Below are positions 1 through 14,600 of a stretch of DNA of 64,000 nucleotides, one piece after another (positions within the stretch are counted from its first letter, which is position 1; every line of letters starts with the position of its first letter). The stretch spans positions 142,128,913-142,192,912 of the forward strand of contig OX465579.1 in NCBI GenBank assembly GCA_950022655.1. Reading direction: 5' to 3'. The position numbers and the translations under genes are program-made. A model generated the notes under the pieces. It saw nothing but the letters and a program-made list of their open reading frames with translations. It was not told the DNA's origin and searched no databases. The stretch is from Alentia gelatinosa. Its lineage: Eukaryota; Annelida; Polychaeta; Phyllodocida; Polynoidae.

Positions 1-2455
1 AAAGTGGGCAGATTCGAATATGTACAACTATCTTTGTGTCTTGAGCTGTCTGTAATAGACGTTAGGCTTTGCCTATTGGAATCATTCAAAACGCTGAATT
101 ATAACCTTCCTCATATTCCGCTTTGTTTGCGCATGCATCTAGATGAGATCCAATGAAATATGTCGAGCCATGCGTTATGGTGCCACCACCATAAATTGGT
201 TTGTGTCCCTCAGTTCAGCTCTTGACACTTACTGGGGTAGAGTTAAGGTTGGTACCCTTACTGTAGCAAATAGAACCCCGTGAAATGTAACCTGCATAGA
301 TAATGTTCACGATCATTTCATCAAGGCCGAGTGGCGTTCAACAAAGCAAACACCTTTCCATTGTCTGCACAACTCTAACAAAGCAAAAGCAGACTTAGCC
401 GTAATAACAATCTCCTCCTCCTGAAATCTTGTAAAATCTCTCTAGTCATATTTTCTATCTACATTGTTTTAATTCATAACAGATATTACACATATAAAAT
501 CTGATACAATAAGGTTGTATTTCCCTACTTGTACACTCCTCATATAACGTCTCCCCTGCTCTGAGCATTTTCCTTTAAGGTTTCTTGCCCAGTTACTCAG
601 CGGCGAGATTTCATTATATCTATGGCTTAGAGCAAGTGAGAAAGAAAGAATTCACTCGTTGTGGCACATTGGGTAGTTGTATCCGGTGTCACATTTATTC
701 TCACACCTTGAAGGCGTGAGAGAATCCCAATATAAAGAAGAACAGCATAGAGCTTGTGAGAAGTTATGAGGGTGAGCCCTTGGGTCGGGTGCTTTCACCG
801 ATCTTTACTATTGATTATGGTCAGCCTCGCATAGTTAACAATGCAATTAAGGGATATCACGGTTTTACCAAACGACAACATGATCTGCATTCTTGTTACA
901 TTTCGAATAACTTAGTGTCAGACAAAATATGTATAAGTACACAAACCTAAGGTATGTACAACAGTGAGTGTACGCATGCCCTATTCCCCTAGATAATTCC
1001 AATCATCAGTAGCGTGTAACCACACCATTGTCAGTGTCTTCATTAAGGTTACTCCAATAATTCGAGGCAAACAGGTTTTGAGAGGAAGACTTGTACTTGA
1101 CTGTTGATATCAAATATAAACTGCACGGCCACCATTCGGCACTAGCACCCAGAATACCAATCACGTGGTTCTAGTTTGGCAACTTACTGATACGTTCCAG
1201 TAAAATATGGGCACGGCCTTATTATAAGCAGGGAGATCAAAGTGGCTAATGTAGGTCAAAGAGAATGAAATTATATAGATGACAGCTACACCTTCCTTAC
1301 AGTTAAGAACGTGTTCAAATACATAAAAGTAAAATAGACCAATAGCATAGAAAGGAATTTCTACGCAAACCTCGAATAAAAGGGGATGGAACTCTTGCTT
1401 TATTTAATATTTTTTAGTTTTAATGACATTAGCTGCACTAATAAATGAACAAAGTTCAGAAACAAATATCTTATAGTGACCCATTTGGACCCGATTGCTG
1501 GACCCAGATTACACCGACGAAACAGCCACAATTCTACACGTGCCGTGTTTGACCACTTCCAAATCATCGGTTGAACAATGACGAATTGAAGAATATTACT
1601 GAAGCTAGTAGTCATTTGTTGCAATTCGATGGTTTGTGAAACTAAAGGTGAGCCCTGTAATACCAATGGAAATGGTTGTCAACTTTCAATATGAAAACTG
1701 ATCTTCTTTATATTGTTTCCAGTGCACAAGCTATTTCCAGAGAATGTAAGACTATGCCCCCTTCTGATCCAATGCCCGGTCTCCTATAGTAATAGGGAAA
1801 TTACAATCCTCTTTCGATATGCTTATTTGTCTTGAAGGACATGTGACTGAGATAACGATGAGTCAACGAGTAAAATGACGTTGGTACAATATCATCACAT
1901 AAAACGTCGTTCGTGAGAAGTAAAATATTGCTAACGGTTTACTCAAATATGAGGAAATAAAAGCTTCGAAATATGAAGCATATTTCACATGATAGTACAC
2001 CTTTTGCATTTTCTCGCAAATATAATAAGTATTAACAATATTATAAATAGTTGAATAATGATTCAATAAACTAGACACACATTTTTAGAAATGAGAAAAA
2101 AAACGACCTAGAAAACTACAGACAAGGCTAATTCTGGGCTAAAACGTGGTGGAAATTCTTAAAAACAGCCAAGATTGACACAATGCACAATCCGAAACAA
2201 ACTTCAAACATCTGACTAGAATGTCCCTGAATTCACAATTTGAGTGCAGCACAGGTTACCACCAAAAACAGAATAGCTTCATTCTGTCACCTTAATCTTT
2301 TTCTCCGTTCAGTTATTCAGGATAAATCGTATCTGTAGCTTGTAGATTTACGATTTAGGCAGCAATCCATAGTCGGCTATCGCTGCCGCTCTTTCATAGT
2401 TGTTGGCTGGAGGAGAGAAGATTACAGTACTGCCATCTGGCGAGCGGCGTGTGTA
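1..2455. other. 3' side of TMEM65: probable 3' UTR and downstream DNA
   Basis: No other gene was recognised here. On the minus strand the first canonical AATAAA after the TMEM65 stop lies at 1404-1399, about 1.05 kb downstream, so the 3' UTR may end near 1380. A second AATAAA is near 695. Open frames here (64-88 codons) look like chance frames in AT-rich DNA. Confidence 0.4.
1399..1404 (-). promoter_or_regulatory. Candidate polyadenylation signal for TMEM65
   Basis: AATAAA on the minus strand, the first canonical hexamer seen downstream of the stop at 2456. A TTTTATT stretch follows within 25 nt. AT-rich DNA produces this hexamer often by chance, so the assignment is weak. Confidence 0.3.
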
Positions 2456-2611
2456 CTACGTGGACGAGTTTGCTGCAGGTTCTTTATTCGTGGCGCCCTC
2501 TCCGGTTGAAGATGCATTCTCTTCGCTGTCACACTTCTCGCCCTTGCCTTTGAAAAATAGCAGTGGGAACATACCTATGAGGCACCCCACGCTTATGCCA
2601 ATCGCCCGGCC
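2456..2611 (-). CDS. TMEM65: TMEM65 terminal coding exon with stop codon
   Basis: The acceptor is TTACAATAG (AG at 2613-2612). The exon encodes 51 residues and a TAG stop at 2458-2456. The first half is a hydrophobic segment with GCLIGMFPLLFF, matching the last membrane helix of the family. The second half is a hydrophilic tail rich in Glu, Ser, Thr and Asn with several Lys, slightly longer than the acidic tail of vertebrate TMEM65. The tail is the least conserved part of the protein. Confidence 0.93.
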   Translation of the reverse strand, partial: GRAIGISVGCLIGMFPLLFFKGKGEKCDSEENASSTGEGATNKEPAANSST

Positions 2612-5600
2612 CTATTGTAAGCAAAAGTAAACATGGTTTACAGACACATTACATGATTGGCAAGTCAAATACAAAAGTCAATCACGTATGCACCCCTAAT
2701 TATTTGGTCAGTTTACGATTGATGAAGTCCCTGTCTTATGCATTTCTGGAAAGCCAGTCAGATATCTTTCACAACCATTTGCAATTTTTTTATCATTTTA
2801 TTTCATCCTTTCAGTGGAAGCCATTTATATGACTGACACGTGAGAATGGTGACAATTCTAGAGGAGACCTTACGATCGGCATTAATTAAGGAGATATCAA
2901 ACTGCATTGATCTAGCACTTTTCTATTTGAATACCTTGACTATGCTAAGCTTCTACCTTGGTTCAAAGAAGGCTGCTTCAAGGAACCTTAATTGTATGGG
3001 AACCAAGTTAAAAGGAAGAGCGGACAATGCCCAGTGTGGGTATAAAATGGATTCTGCAGAGATGCGGTGATATGAGCACAACAATAACATGCAAAATCTA
3101 CTTTATGGTCAACATCTTTTTGGGACATTATAAGAAATAGCTAAGGTCATTTTCACTGCGAGGAGGCAATCGCGGAAACTCGTTAAGAATGAAATGATGA
3201 ATATATATTAAATACAGAACTTGGCATATTATCGATCAGGATTTAAATTATAAAACACTTGGTTGCGAAATCTCGATAAATGTATATCGACTGGAGCTGC
3301 AATAAGCTACTTAAATGATTAGAGAGGAATACACCAAAATGTATATCCAGTATATAAGAGGTGGCAAAAAAACATTCATGGCAAGCCAAAACTTTAGAAC
3401 AAAACGTCTATCCCATGAGACCAAGTAAAACTAGCAATTACCAGTGAATCAAAGAAGAATCCTCTAATAATGTAGAGACGGCAATTCAAGCTGCTCATTT
3501 CAAATGAATAAGGGTAGGTGAGTCTAATATGAATAAAGACTGAAAAAGCTTCCACTACGATACCATCATTAGGAAAGAAATTATATCGTATGAATGATAA
3601 ACTAATGTTTTAAAAATATCATCAATAATAACAAAATATACCCACCAAGGCGATTGCCCATCGTGTCTTTTTGTTGCTTGCTTGACTCGGGGTCATCACC
3701 GGTACTCTCACCCCGATCTTGGCCGTCCATGCCTCGACGTAGCCAGCGGTCCTGTTAAACAAACAAAAGCAAATACTGAAGCCTGAATAGATTAAATCAT
3801 CAATGGACAACCATATCCCTATTGGATACAATTGCCTTTTTTCTAAACGGTCCTACCACCCAGCACATAACATGAAATGAACTCCAAAGGTTTTAGGTGG
3901 TTATTAATGTAAATGTGCTCTATCCGATTAGATGAATATGTTTTGAGAGTTAAGGATGAATTGCACTGGAGATTACACATCTGATTCGGTGTATTTTACG
4001 TCGGCATAATCATGGATGACATTGTTACTTTTCCAATGGCAAAATAGTCTGAATTCTATTTCAAATAGGGTGAAAATTATTTCCACATTACGTGATTTCG
4101 TCTGTTGTATATTTTGTTACGCGTTGCCCTAATGTCTGACCTTCCATGAATTGTCGATCACCTCTATTTAGAAGTTATCAAGCAACTCAGAAATTGAAGC
4201 TGAATCTGTCCTTTTCTCCCATTGAAGTACGGTGCTGCTACCCTGGCATTTGCCTTTGTTTCTTTGTTCATAAGTGTCTGATATAATTAATGAAGTCCGA
4301 CTCATTATGGTTTATACAAATGACAACTGAAAGGAGCCAGTCTCTCCTCTGACATTCACATTATAAGGACCATTATGATGAACATAATAGCACAAAAAGT
4401 GCACGAAATGTGAATCAGCAGCCACCTAAGACACAGTGATAGACTTGACTATAAACCAAATATTCGCTAGAGTATCAACATCTCTTCGACTGTAGGAATG
4501 GAAGAGCCCGCTATCTTCAAATGTAGACCACTAATATCATACACTGCCATAAACATGTATACGTATGTCACATGCAGGTACCATTAGCACACAATTGTGG
4601 CATTTGATTACCCAGCTGCATAATACTGGTGTCAGATAAGAGATTCTGTGGCAAGATAGTCCACGAGTGTGTAGGCGTGGAAACCGGGCATCTTCACGTC
4701 CCATCGGGATATCTGTCCCTTCCCATTATAACCTACCAGGCTGCGGCCAAGTGTGATGGGATAGCAAATAATTTAGAATCGTTGTATCCTACCTACAACG
4801 AAATGAAGATTGGGTTCCTAAAGCTCACGTTGCCAAGTATTAGATGACCAAGATAAGCAGAAGAACTGAATACGTGGCTATGGGTGTTCACTAGTCGAGC
4901 TACCACATCTAAGTGACGGAGCAGTCGTCTGCTCGCGATATTTATAGTCAGACCACTCGCTACCAAGGCGACGTTGACAACAGAACGGGGCGTGTGGTGA
5001 CGCCAGTTGTTGACAGTGTGACATCACGGTGACGGGAGGGGGTTCCCTGTACTGGTGTGATGGATATGGGGGGAATCCCTTAGTTAGGGAGGCCCATTGC
5101 GGTTTCACAAGGTGCTCTTCAGGCTCGATTGAGTGACACACAGCTGCAAACTGTTGTTTGTAGTCTGTGAAGGTCACTGGGGCGGTACTGCCAAGTGGAT
5201 TGACAGGGGAATGGGATGCAGAGGGTGTTTCTGATGGGTGAAACAGGTCTATACACTCCACTATTGATGTGACAACACCAAGTTTGGTTGTCAACACTTG
5301 ACAAAAGGTTTTTGACAGGTGTAGGTGGTAGCAAACTTAAGGAAAGTGTAAAAGAGTGGTCCTGCTTCAGGAAGGTTCCAGAAGCGAGCTATAAATGGGG
5401 TTGAAATACCCACCAACTTGGAATTATTGATTAAAAAAAAAAAAAAAAAAAAAAAGATAAGCAGAAGAAGGGGAGGAAAAATGTTGTGTTATAGTTTTCA
5501 TACTTCCTCTGATAAAAGAGTTCCTTATTGTATTACTTAGGCCATATGATTTTGTTTCTTCAGTTGTCTCTATGGCATATAACAGAATAAGAATCCATCT

Positions 5601-8600
5601 TCTTACACTAAGGGTGATAGAATCTGCTTGATGAGTCGGCCATTTTAGTGACCACTATGTGACATTCCTTCTGGCGTATACCGTAAAACCCCATCCCCCC
5701 ACCTCCCCCTCCCCCCCACACACACTCCCAACTTTGTCGGTATAGAATATGAACGTTTCAATGAACCTTTGTACCAATATAAATGTATATATCTCTGATT
5801 TTTGTTACTTTATACTGTGTACTGATTTTTGAAAAACCACGGTTATAAGCCGACCCCCGACTTAAGAAAACTTATAAGCCCGTTTTTTTCAAAATCCCTA
5901 AAGATATCGGCTTATAAGCGGGATTTTACGGTATATGTCAACCAGATCCTAGCTGTAGCCACAGTATTCAAATTGCATCGGGAAACTGGAAGAAGTTGTG
6001 TCCTCCGTGTCGGTGCAAATCATAGTAAAAAAAAAGTTTTGTTCGCATGGGAAGATGGCGGTAAAAACCAAAGTTCCCAGACGACGGGATGAATTTGAAC
6101 CAAATCATAGTTAAACTCCAGAACAACGAGTGAGTGCGCAAATGCCCACAAAAACACGCAAAACAAAGGAAGGATGGTGTAAAGAATTCGGGTCAAAATC
6201 GGAGTCGTGGTTAAGACCGGGAGAAAGTCAAATACTGTTGACAGTGTGAGGCCACCTGGTGGAGTGAGCACGGAGCGTTGGTGTTCTGCGGGCACATAAA
6301 GAGTGTGAACAGTGAGCACCTTCAGGAAATACGTCAGGTGTTCTCACCTCTGCCGTCACACAGAAGTGGCTTTAATCAGTAGCGTTCTCGCCGGGTAAGG
6401 GGTGAACACAGGCCACAGTGGAGGCTAATGGACCCGTGGGACCAGCACACCACTTCCATGGAGAAGTTTTAAAATGGCCATTCACTCCCTCTGACTCGTG
6501 AATGCCTGTCACCTTCCAAAGAGCAGACAATGAATAACAAAAACAAGCGCTATGCCTGCCAGAACATATTTTTAAGTTGACCTTTCTCTGAAAGATTCTA
6601 CCCTATGTAAATATAGGGGTTTATGGAGGCTGACACCGCAATGACGTGTAGCTATGCTTCGGGGAGACCGAACTGGTTTGCAGATTCGAGTTCCCAAGAG
6701 CAAGGCCAGATTGCTGCGCACTGCCGAACATTTATAGTATGTAAATACACGTATATTGACATGTCCTAGCTAAGAGATGGCAACACATTTATACGGAGAC
6801 GGCCATGGTATTGATATTCTGACAGGTAGACATATGCCTACTAGCATTTTATGGAAGGTGACGGCCTTCCGAATCCACAGATCCCCTTTGACTGCACAAC
6901 CTATACATATAGACGAGATCGATGAGACAGATTCACATAGGTCCGTAAAGACTATGGCATACGGAATATTGTGCGACAATTCATCTGGTTTTCACCTGTG
7001 GCATCGCTACCATAGGCAGTTTTCACCTGGTTCCACTCGTCTATGGTTGCAACTAATGTCTATTTGGATAAGAATGTTATTTTGAAATAAAATGAGAAAA
7101 TCGGAGGAGGGCCTAGAGGCCGCCATAAAGTCCCCAGCAAGGGCCAGATGCAACGACTCGGCATGGCCCCAGACCGTTAAAAGTATTGGAATTTGAGGTT
7201 ATTCATGTGCTATTGAGGGGGTTTCTAAGTGTTAATTTCTGTAATTTCAAATTGCGTAAACCCCACCCACAGCTGGAGAAAATTGTCTGTGAACTTGCAC
7301 CGATATCAAAATTAGCCGCGGCGGGAAAAGAACGCGGGAATTCTCTTTTCAGAGGAGAACTCTCACGCTTGCACATGTTTGAGAGCACACGGAGACTCAG
7401 GGCAACTGATCGGTACTCCTTGCATTGCCGTAAATCATTGTGCCTCACTGGCTTAAAGGTCACGGAAAAACAGCTAAAGAGAGGCCGTCTACTTAGGCTG
7501 AGACGAGACCTGTTAACCGGGGTATGCCGTTGTATAAGCAGACTTTAACGGTATGCTGAAAATGGCATACGTCACAGACGCAGTGCAATGTTACCGAGTA
7601 CCTGATGTGTATCGTGGGACGAGGCTGGCATCCCGGGCTTAGAAGGGCTACAGCCCGGGTACTCAATAGTGATGGATGGAACTGCCCGAGTCGTCTCCAG
7701 ACCATGCCCTGGAGAGGCCGATACTATCAGCGCTGCTCACCCTACACCGTCACTGACCGTTAACGATCATTGATCGACGAGTAAAGAATGCTCTACAGTC
7801 ATGTAATACTTATATTCCTCGGATGACCCCACTGGGAGGCAGTTTACGTAACTAGCAATAGTATAATTATGTATATATGTATTTGACTTTCTCTTGGGTA
7901 TTCTATACATTGGTATATTTCTGGATTATGCGATCTGATTTGAGAGGGAACTGAGGTAGAGGTTGTCATTTAGATGTTGATACAAAGGAAGTGGAGTAAT
8001 GTGTTTTTTATTTGCAGAGTAGTATGTTGTGTGTTTTGTTTGTAGTTTAAAGTTTGCGGAGTAGAAATGTTGCAACGTTTCGGAACTCAATGTCTTCCTT
8101 CTGATTCTATCGGACATGAAAGAATACGGGGGTATGTGAAAGAGACTGTTGGAACAAATAACTACTGTCTCCTTTGTAGGAAAGAATCTACAAGGCAATT
8201 AACAATATGCACTCAGATAACACTGGCAGCTATCACCTTCGATATGAAATCATATGGGTTAATCACTGCGTTCGGCAAAATTTGCAATAATTTTATCATA
8301 TTTTACTACTGTTATTAGGGCCACCTGGCTATATCTGGCTAAGTGGGGTTGGGAATGTGGAGAGGCAACCTGAGCTACCTAACCTCCGACGCATTTTTAT
8401 TAGCCTGGATACTCGGTTTCCTGGTGTTTTCAGTCTTACCTCCAATCTTATCATTTAATGTGTTTTACGTCTAAGCATCATATAAGAAACCCATGAGAAT
8501 GGCCACGCGTAACCACTCAGATTGGTTCCTGATCTTCTTTTTTTCGCCCATGAATTCGCGTAAAGAACGTCACCGATTGGCAATTTTCAAACCTTATATA

Positions 8601-11600
8601 AACAGAAAACGACAGATTATCGAAGCACCGTGCAGCCGCCATTTTAGTGAGTTATTTCCAAAATCCTGGCTTTTGATTGACTAGCTTTTTTGACGTCATC
8701 GTACCCAACGCCGGTTGGGTATGTATTTTTATACTACTCGAAAGAGCGTTGGAATCAAGATACCGATGTCAAGTCTATGGAGAAAAATATCAGGTGTGAG
8801 GTAAACCGTAAGCTCCAATCTTGCGAGGCGATGTCCTGGTTTGAAACATAATCCAAGGCATCCCTGGTCAACGACCTACTCCACTACGGAAAGGATTCCC
8901 TATCTAGCAGACATAACCCAGAGTCAACGACATCCGGTGCAGAAAGGTCATCTCCGGCCATTCGGGGACATGTTGCGTGCGCATGAGCGTGGCATGTATC
9001 TGAAAGGCACTCAATTTACCTTGCATGCTTATCAAGGGAAAGATAATGCATGTGGCCTTGATTTTCAGAGTCACGGATAGGAATCATAATTGTCGCCATA
9101 TATTCACGTTATACTCGGCGAAAATGTAATATGATGGTTAAACCATTTAAAGTTGATCCTGTGGAGATGAAGAGTAAGTGCCCTCAAAGGCGAACCTTCA
9201 ACGGGTGGTATTCCCACTTGCGGCCGGTTAGAACTGGGGTGTTCTGAAGTATGAGATAAAATATCATTAACAGAAGGACAGACAGTTTAACACCAAAATA
9301 AAAGGAATACAGTAAAGCATCGACCAAATGATGCCCCTTACCCTTACCCTGGAGCTACAAGCCGGGTGCTGTGGAATAATACCGCAGGCTCCAATGCCTC
9401 TTTGGCTATCTCCCTTTCCTCTCCGTCAATCCTAGCCTGTCTAACCCCGACCTGCCCATCTCCTCTCTAAGCCGCTAACCACACGTGACCCGGTTCCCAC
9501 ACTAACATGCCGAGCTGCTCCGAGCTGCTCCGAGCGCACCTCTCGGCGTGGGACCCTCCTGCAGGATGACAGAAGTTGTTACCATCGATACAACAGGAAT
9601 AGATCTATGGCTACTCTCAGCTTTACCCTGACACAAGTGCCGCCTGTAGGCCCACAAATGTTGCCACCCTGCGGGCTAATAAACTTCGTGCCCGCCATTT
9701 TCTACTCTCTACTCGCCCTGGCTACACTTAGCCCCGTGGACGTATGCGAGGCGACCAGCTGGCCCCGTTCCCAGCCCCTGTTGGCAGCTTTGGCATGTAG
9801 AAGCTTATGTAAGTCGTGACGTCAGTTAGCACAGTGACCTCTGCGCATGCTCGCTAATTTGTAGACAGTCCCTGAATGTCGTAGCCAAAGCGTGTGAATG
9901 GGAGTCAGAAGATACAACGAAGACTGTACCTGAACACAACCAACACGCAGTTTAGCGAGGGGTGAGCAATTAAACATTTGACCCCGCAGTGATTCTCGCC
10001 AAAGGGGTCGATGAGTCCTATGTGCTAGAAATAAATAAGAATTTTCTAAAATGTTAGTACACATGGTACCAAATTCGACCCTATTAGTCTTGTCTCAATT
10101 GACACGGTGATTACAATTTGCCGTAACCATTCTGCAGCGTAGTTTTGAATAAAAAAATTTTTTTTAAAAACTAGGGTCAATTTGATACTTACTTAACTTT
10201 CAATTTTTTGTTTTTGTTTTTGTTTTTGTTACCGGTTTAGCGACATTATATTAGGGCCCCGGAGTTTACCTCTCCTTGGGAGCCCAGGACCTCCTGCTTT
10301 GACACACTGGAACTTTTTGCTCTTGTGGTCATTGCTTTCTCCCTTTTCCATGCACATTTTATTAATTTAATAAAATGTACAGGGTCTACACAAAGTGTAG
10401 TTCCCTCTAAATGTGACAATGTCATATGCCTTGATCAGCCTTACTATAATATGCCTGAAGAGTCCGATTTGGATGAAACCTTGGAGCCCCACCCCCACAT
10501 TGTTTAAATAAACAGTGTACATAACCAAGAATCTGCTTGGTTGACTCTGTTCCCCAGCCGAAATATGCTGGGAGAATAGCCGCGACAGTGTGATGTCACT
10601 GTCGTGATGGGTGGTTGTTATGCTGCATTGTTCTTTTAACAATGTCCCCTGGGAGATTGCATAGCAACGGTTTGGTTCTGACATGTAGTTGTCACTTTCA
10701 AGGTAGCATCGGCTGTGGTTAGAAGTGTTTATGCCACGTATCATTAATCTTACTTAACTTTCAAATAGTGTCTAACACTATCAAACCCTGATATATTCAC
10801 CCAGATTACTTTAATGAAGTATTGTTTACTATACCGTGTCAAATACATATACAGTAGAACCCTGCCTAACGGACACCCTGCGTAAGCGACAACCCCGCGT
10901 AAACGGACACCCCGCATAAACAGTTTTGCTTGGAACTGAATTTTTTCCTCTATTAGTTGTTTAATTTAACCCCGTGTTAGCGGACACACCGCTTATGCGG
11001 TTAGCCCTTAAGAGCGGATAGTTATCTTGGTACAAAACGCCAAAAACCCTGTGTAAGCGTACACCTCAGACAGATACCCTGGCATAAATGGCTTATCAAT
11101 TTGGGGACAACACTCCGGGTCTACAAGTCCACCTACAGAAGTGGGACAATAAGTGTGTGGAAGTTGTCTAGGGGGCCTGGGCAGGCTTTGTGAGTGGAAG
11201 GGACAGTCCATGGCGGGCGGGTTGGGGGTAATGCGCGGCGGCCCGGGGTCGGTCGTAAAGGCTACCTAAGGCCACGCCCACCGTGCGCAACCAACCATCA
11301 CGTGACCGCGTGACCCGCCTCCTCCTCACCCGTCACGCCGAGCAACCGGCCTCACTCTCCTACGACTCGGCAAGCAGCTCGGAACCTCCCTAACACCCTA
11401 CAAACATTAACTTTTTCTTTTTCTCCAGCCTCTTTCCTCTCGGCAAGGGCTTTGACAATATTATTTTCTCAATTACCTCGGCAATTGCCTCGGGCAGTTA
11501 TGTCTTCGTTATACTGGATATTCAATAAACCTTTCATATCCATCCCGGGTCCGCGTTAGTCATTACACAGGTGGCAGGTGAGAGGGCCTAGACAGGCTAC

Positions 11601-14600
11601 AGGTGGAGGCATGGGGCGGGCTGGGTGTCAATTTAGCCAACAGAACATTACATTTGTAAATGTTTACAAATATTTATCATCTTATTCATTGATTTATTCC
11701 CTTTTCTATATGAAATTATTTGTTATTTGAAGTTACATATATCTTGATAAAGATTCCATATAATAATTAGTGTTTATTCATACTTTTTATACTATAGAAA
11801 TACATCTAATAGGCAATCCAGCACTATATGACCAGTATAAACCTCAAAACCCCGCATAAGCGGGATTTTACTGTATATATAAATAGACAGGAAACACACT
11901 GAGTTTGTTTGTTTGAATGGGTAGTTTAACGTCCAATTTGTTCAATTAGACTTACACACTGAGTGATTCACATAAGCCGCCTAAGTGATTTCACTGGTGA
12001 ACTTTATTGCGTGCCTTAATAGAGGTGCCAAAGGATAATATTTTAGGAACGTCACATGACACCTGGACCTAGCTGTATGCCTCGCTTTGTAAACACGAAA
12101 TATCAATTTAAATAAAGGACACATGTTAACAAAAGGACATATTACAAAAAAGGTAAATAGCTATATATTGTCTTTATTCCCACATGCATATGAATACAGC
12201 ATTTATAAACTGTTAAATGGTACCATCATTCTGTTAAAACATACACATAAAAACATATCCAAAAAAAGTTGGGACTACGTAACCTAAAAAGCCACGTCAT
12301 TTCTATTACATAAAGAAATCTAGTGCTGTGTGATAGGCAATTCTATGATAATCATCCGGATCAAAATCATGTATTATACTATGCATGATAGACAATATAT
12401 GTTAAATAATTAATCTATGATGATAGGGACGCACTGTGGCAGAGAGACAACGAAGAGCAATTTCCATATGGGATGAGTCGTCGAGAAAAACTGACGTTTT
12501 ATACGTACATCTTCGACATTCTAATTCATTTTCTGGGAAATTAAGTGCAAGCTGTATTTGCCTATTACATTAGGCCATCCAATAACTTCCTAGCCCATCT
12601 GGGGACTATAGCAGAAATGAGAAGCTCTATGACAACTGCAATACAAGATTGTAAATGAAACAAAGCTCCCGTGCAATGCCTTATTTCATTATCATCCATA
12701 TAGATTCCTGTATTCATGGCATGCAGTATCATAGACAGAAGATTCGCTGGCAAATATCTCTCCATTTAAGTATAGGTCGTACAGTATGACAAAAGTTGCC
12801 TTTGTGAAGTCGTCATGAAAACATTTCCCTACTCTAAACCCTGATTGTCCGTTACCAATCACCCTTTTTTATATACTACTACCCGCTAATGGCTTCTCTA
12901 CTCGAATACCAGTTTTCGAACATATGGTTCTCTAAAGACATATGCCTGAAAATCTACTCTCATAGGTTCTGTCTGAAGTAAACACTCATTCTCCAAAAAT
13001 GGGAATAAATTCATAAATACAAGAGAAACTGTTACTAATCAGAATAACCGCTGCGAAACACAGCCTGTATATCTACATTTACTGGTAAACAGAACGGAGA
13101 AAACAATTAAAACATTTTTTTACCTTTTTATTTGTTGACAAACTTCGCCAGAGTTTTAAAATTTGAGTAGTACATTGCTCCAACAGTTTTTGCATCGTTT
13201 TTAGTGATACAACAGTGTAATACTACACATCACATTAGGCTTGCATATGTGGTATATTATTTACATACATGTATATTGTAAAGTAAAATATATTGTGATG
13301 AAAGATTAATGTAGTGTAATGAGATGGGGTGAAGTTTATACTACGCATTCTATAGCAACCATGAAAGGTTCTTTAGTTTACGATCAACACAGTGCAAAAA
13401 GTGTGTACTGCAACAGGACACTAGACGAATTGCCTGGGCCTTAAGACATTCATTGAAGGCTGCCTTAGATGGCTTATTCCTTAGTACTTCACTCTGAGAG
13501 TTCCATAGTGTCTTACCCCCGGTAGGCAGGGGACCTATATACCTATGAGCGAACAACCTATGATTACTTAACGCTGCTGGGGGTGGACTAACTTTTGTTT
13601 ACTGCCCAGGTTGAAGTTACTGCCCAGGTTGACGTTTATTGCCCAGGTGGACGTTTACTGCCTAGGTTGACGTTCAGAGACGTTCTGTTTTTATCGATAT
13701 TAGCCGACAATTGAAGGTATATAGGAATAGGGAAACCACGTACCAGTGAAAATAAGTCAAAGTTACTCGGTAAGGCTTGGAAAAATTACTGCCCAAGGCC
13801 TTGGGCGCGGGCAGTAATTTTTCCAGGTTGAAGTTACTGCCCAGGTTGACGTTTACTGCCCAGGTTGACGTTTACTGCCTAGGTTGACGTTCAGAGACGT
13901 TCTGTTTTTATCGATATTAGCCGACAATTGAAGGTATATAGGAATAGGGAAACCACGTACCAGTGGAAATAAGTCAAAGTTACTCGGTAAGGCTTGGAAA
14001 AATTACTGCCCAAGGCCTTGGGCGCGGGCAGTAATTTTTCCAAGCCTTACCTCGTAATTTTGACTTATTCTCACCGGAACATAGTTTCCCTCTATTCTCT
14101 CACCCAAGAAGGGTAGTCCAGTCAGATCATGGAGTATGTCGACATGTTTTGAGGCTAGTATATTCCATATCAAAAATATATCTTTTCACTAACACATAGA
14201 GAAATATACCTAACTTATCAGCTTTAGGTTTACCAACGACAAGAGCATTGTTCACTATTTCCTCTGCTTTCAGAGGCCAGGTGCATGGCCTGGGTTACTG
14301 GGTGCGGAAATGTGGGGAACTCAATGGTGTTTGTGACTGGCATTTTAACCTTGCTGTCTGGTGTTGTGCTGCATTAATAATCTACATTTGGCACTGCTTC
14401 ATCCGCAGGAATAGACCTAACGTACTCTCCTGTCATATTGGCAGTGAACATTTTAATACTGTAAATGGAAGCCTCTCTATTAAAGCATATGGTACTGGTG
14501 TGCAAGACACTGTCAAAAATGTAATGCGCTTATTCCAACAGTAAAACAGTTCAGAAGTTATAGCATTCTTTACACTAAATCAGATCATACTTTGTATGTA

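Noticed and set aside
6637..6710. tRNA-like stretch with a possible B box (AGATTCGAGTTCC)
   Set aside because: The supposed A box (TAGCTATGCTTCGG) does not fit the consensus and no cloverleaf closes; not called.
7186..7548. 120-codon plus-strand open frame
   Set aside because: No recognisable domain; an overlapping antisense frame of similar length suggests chance.
9337..9354. CCCTTACCCTTACCC as a telomere-like repeat
   Set aside because: Barely over two units and not the animal TTAGGG motif.
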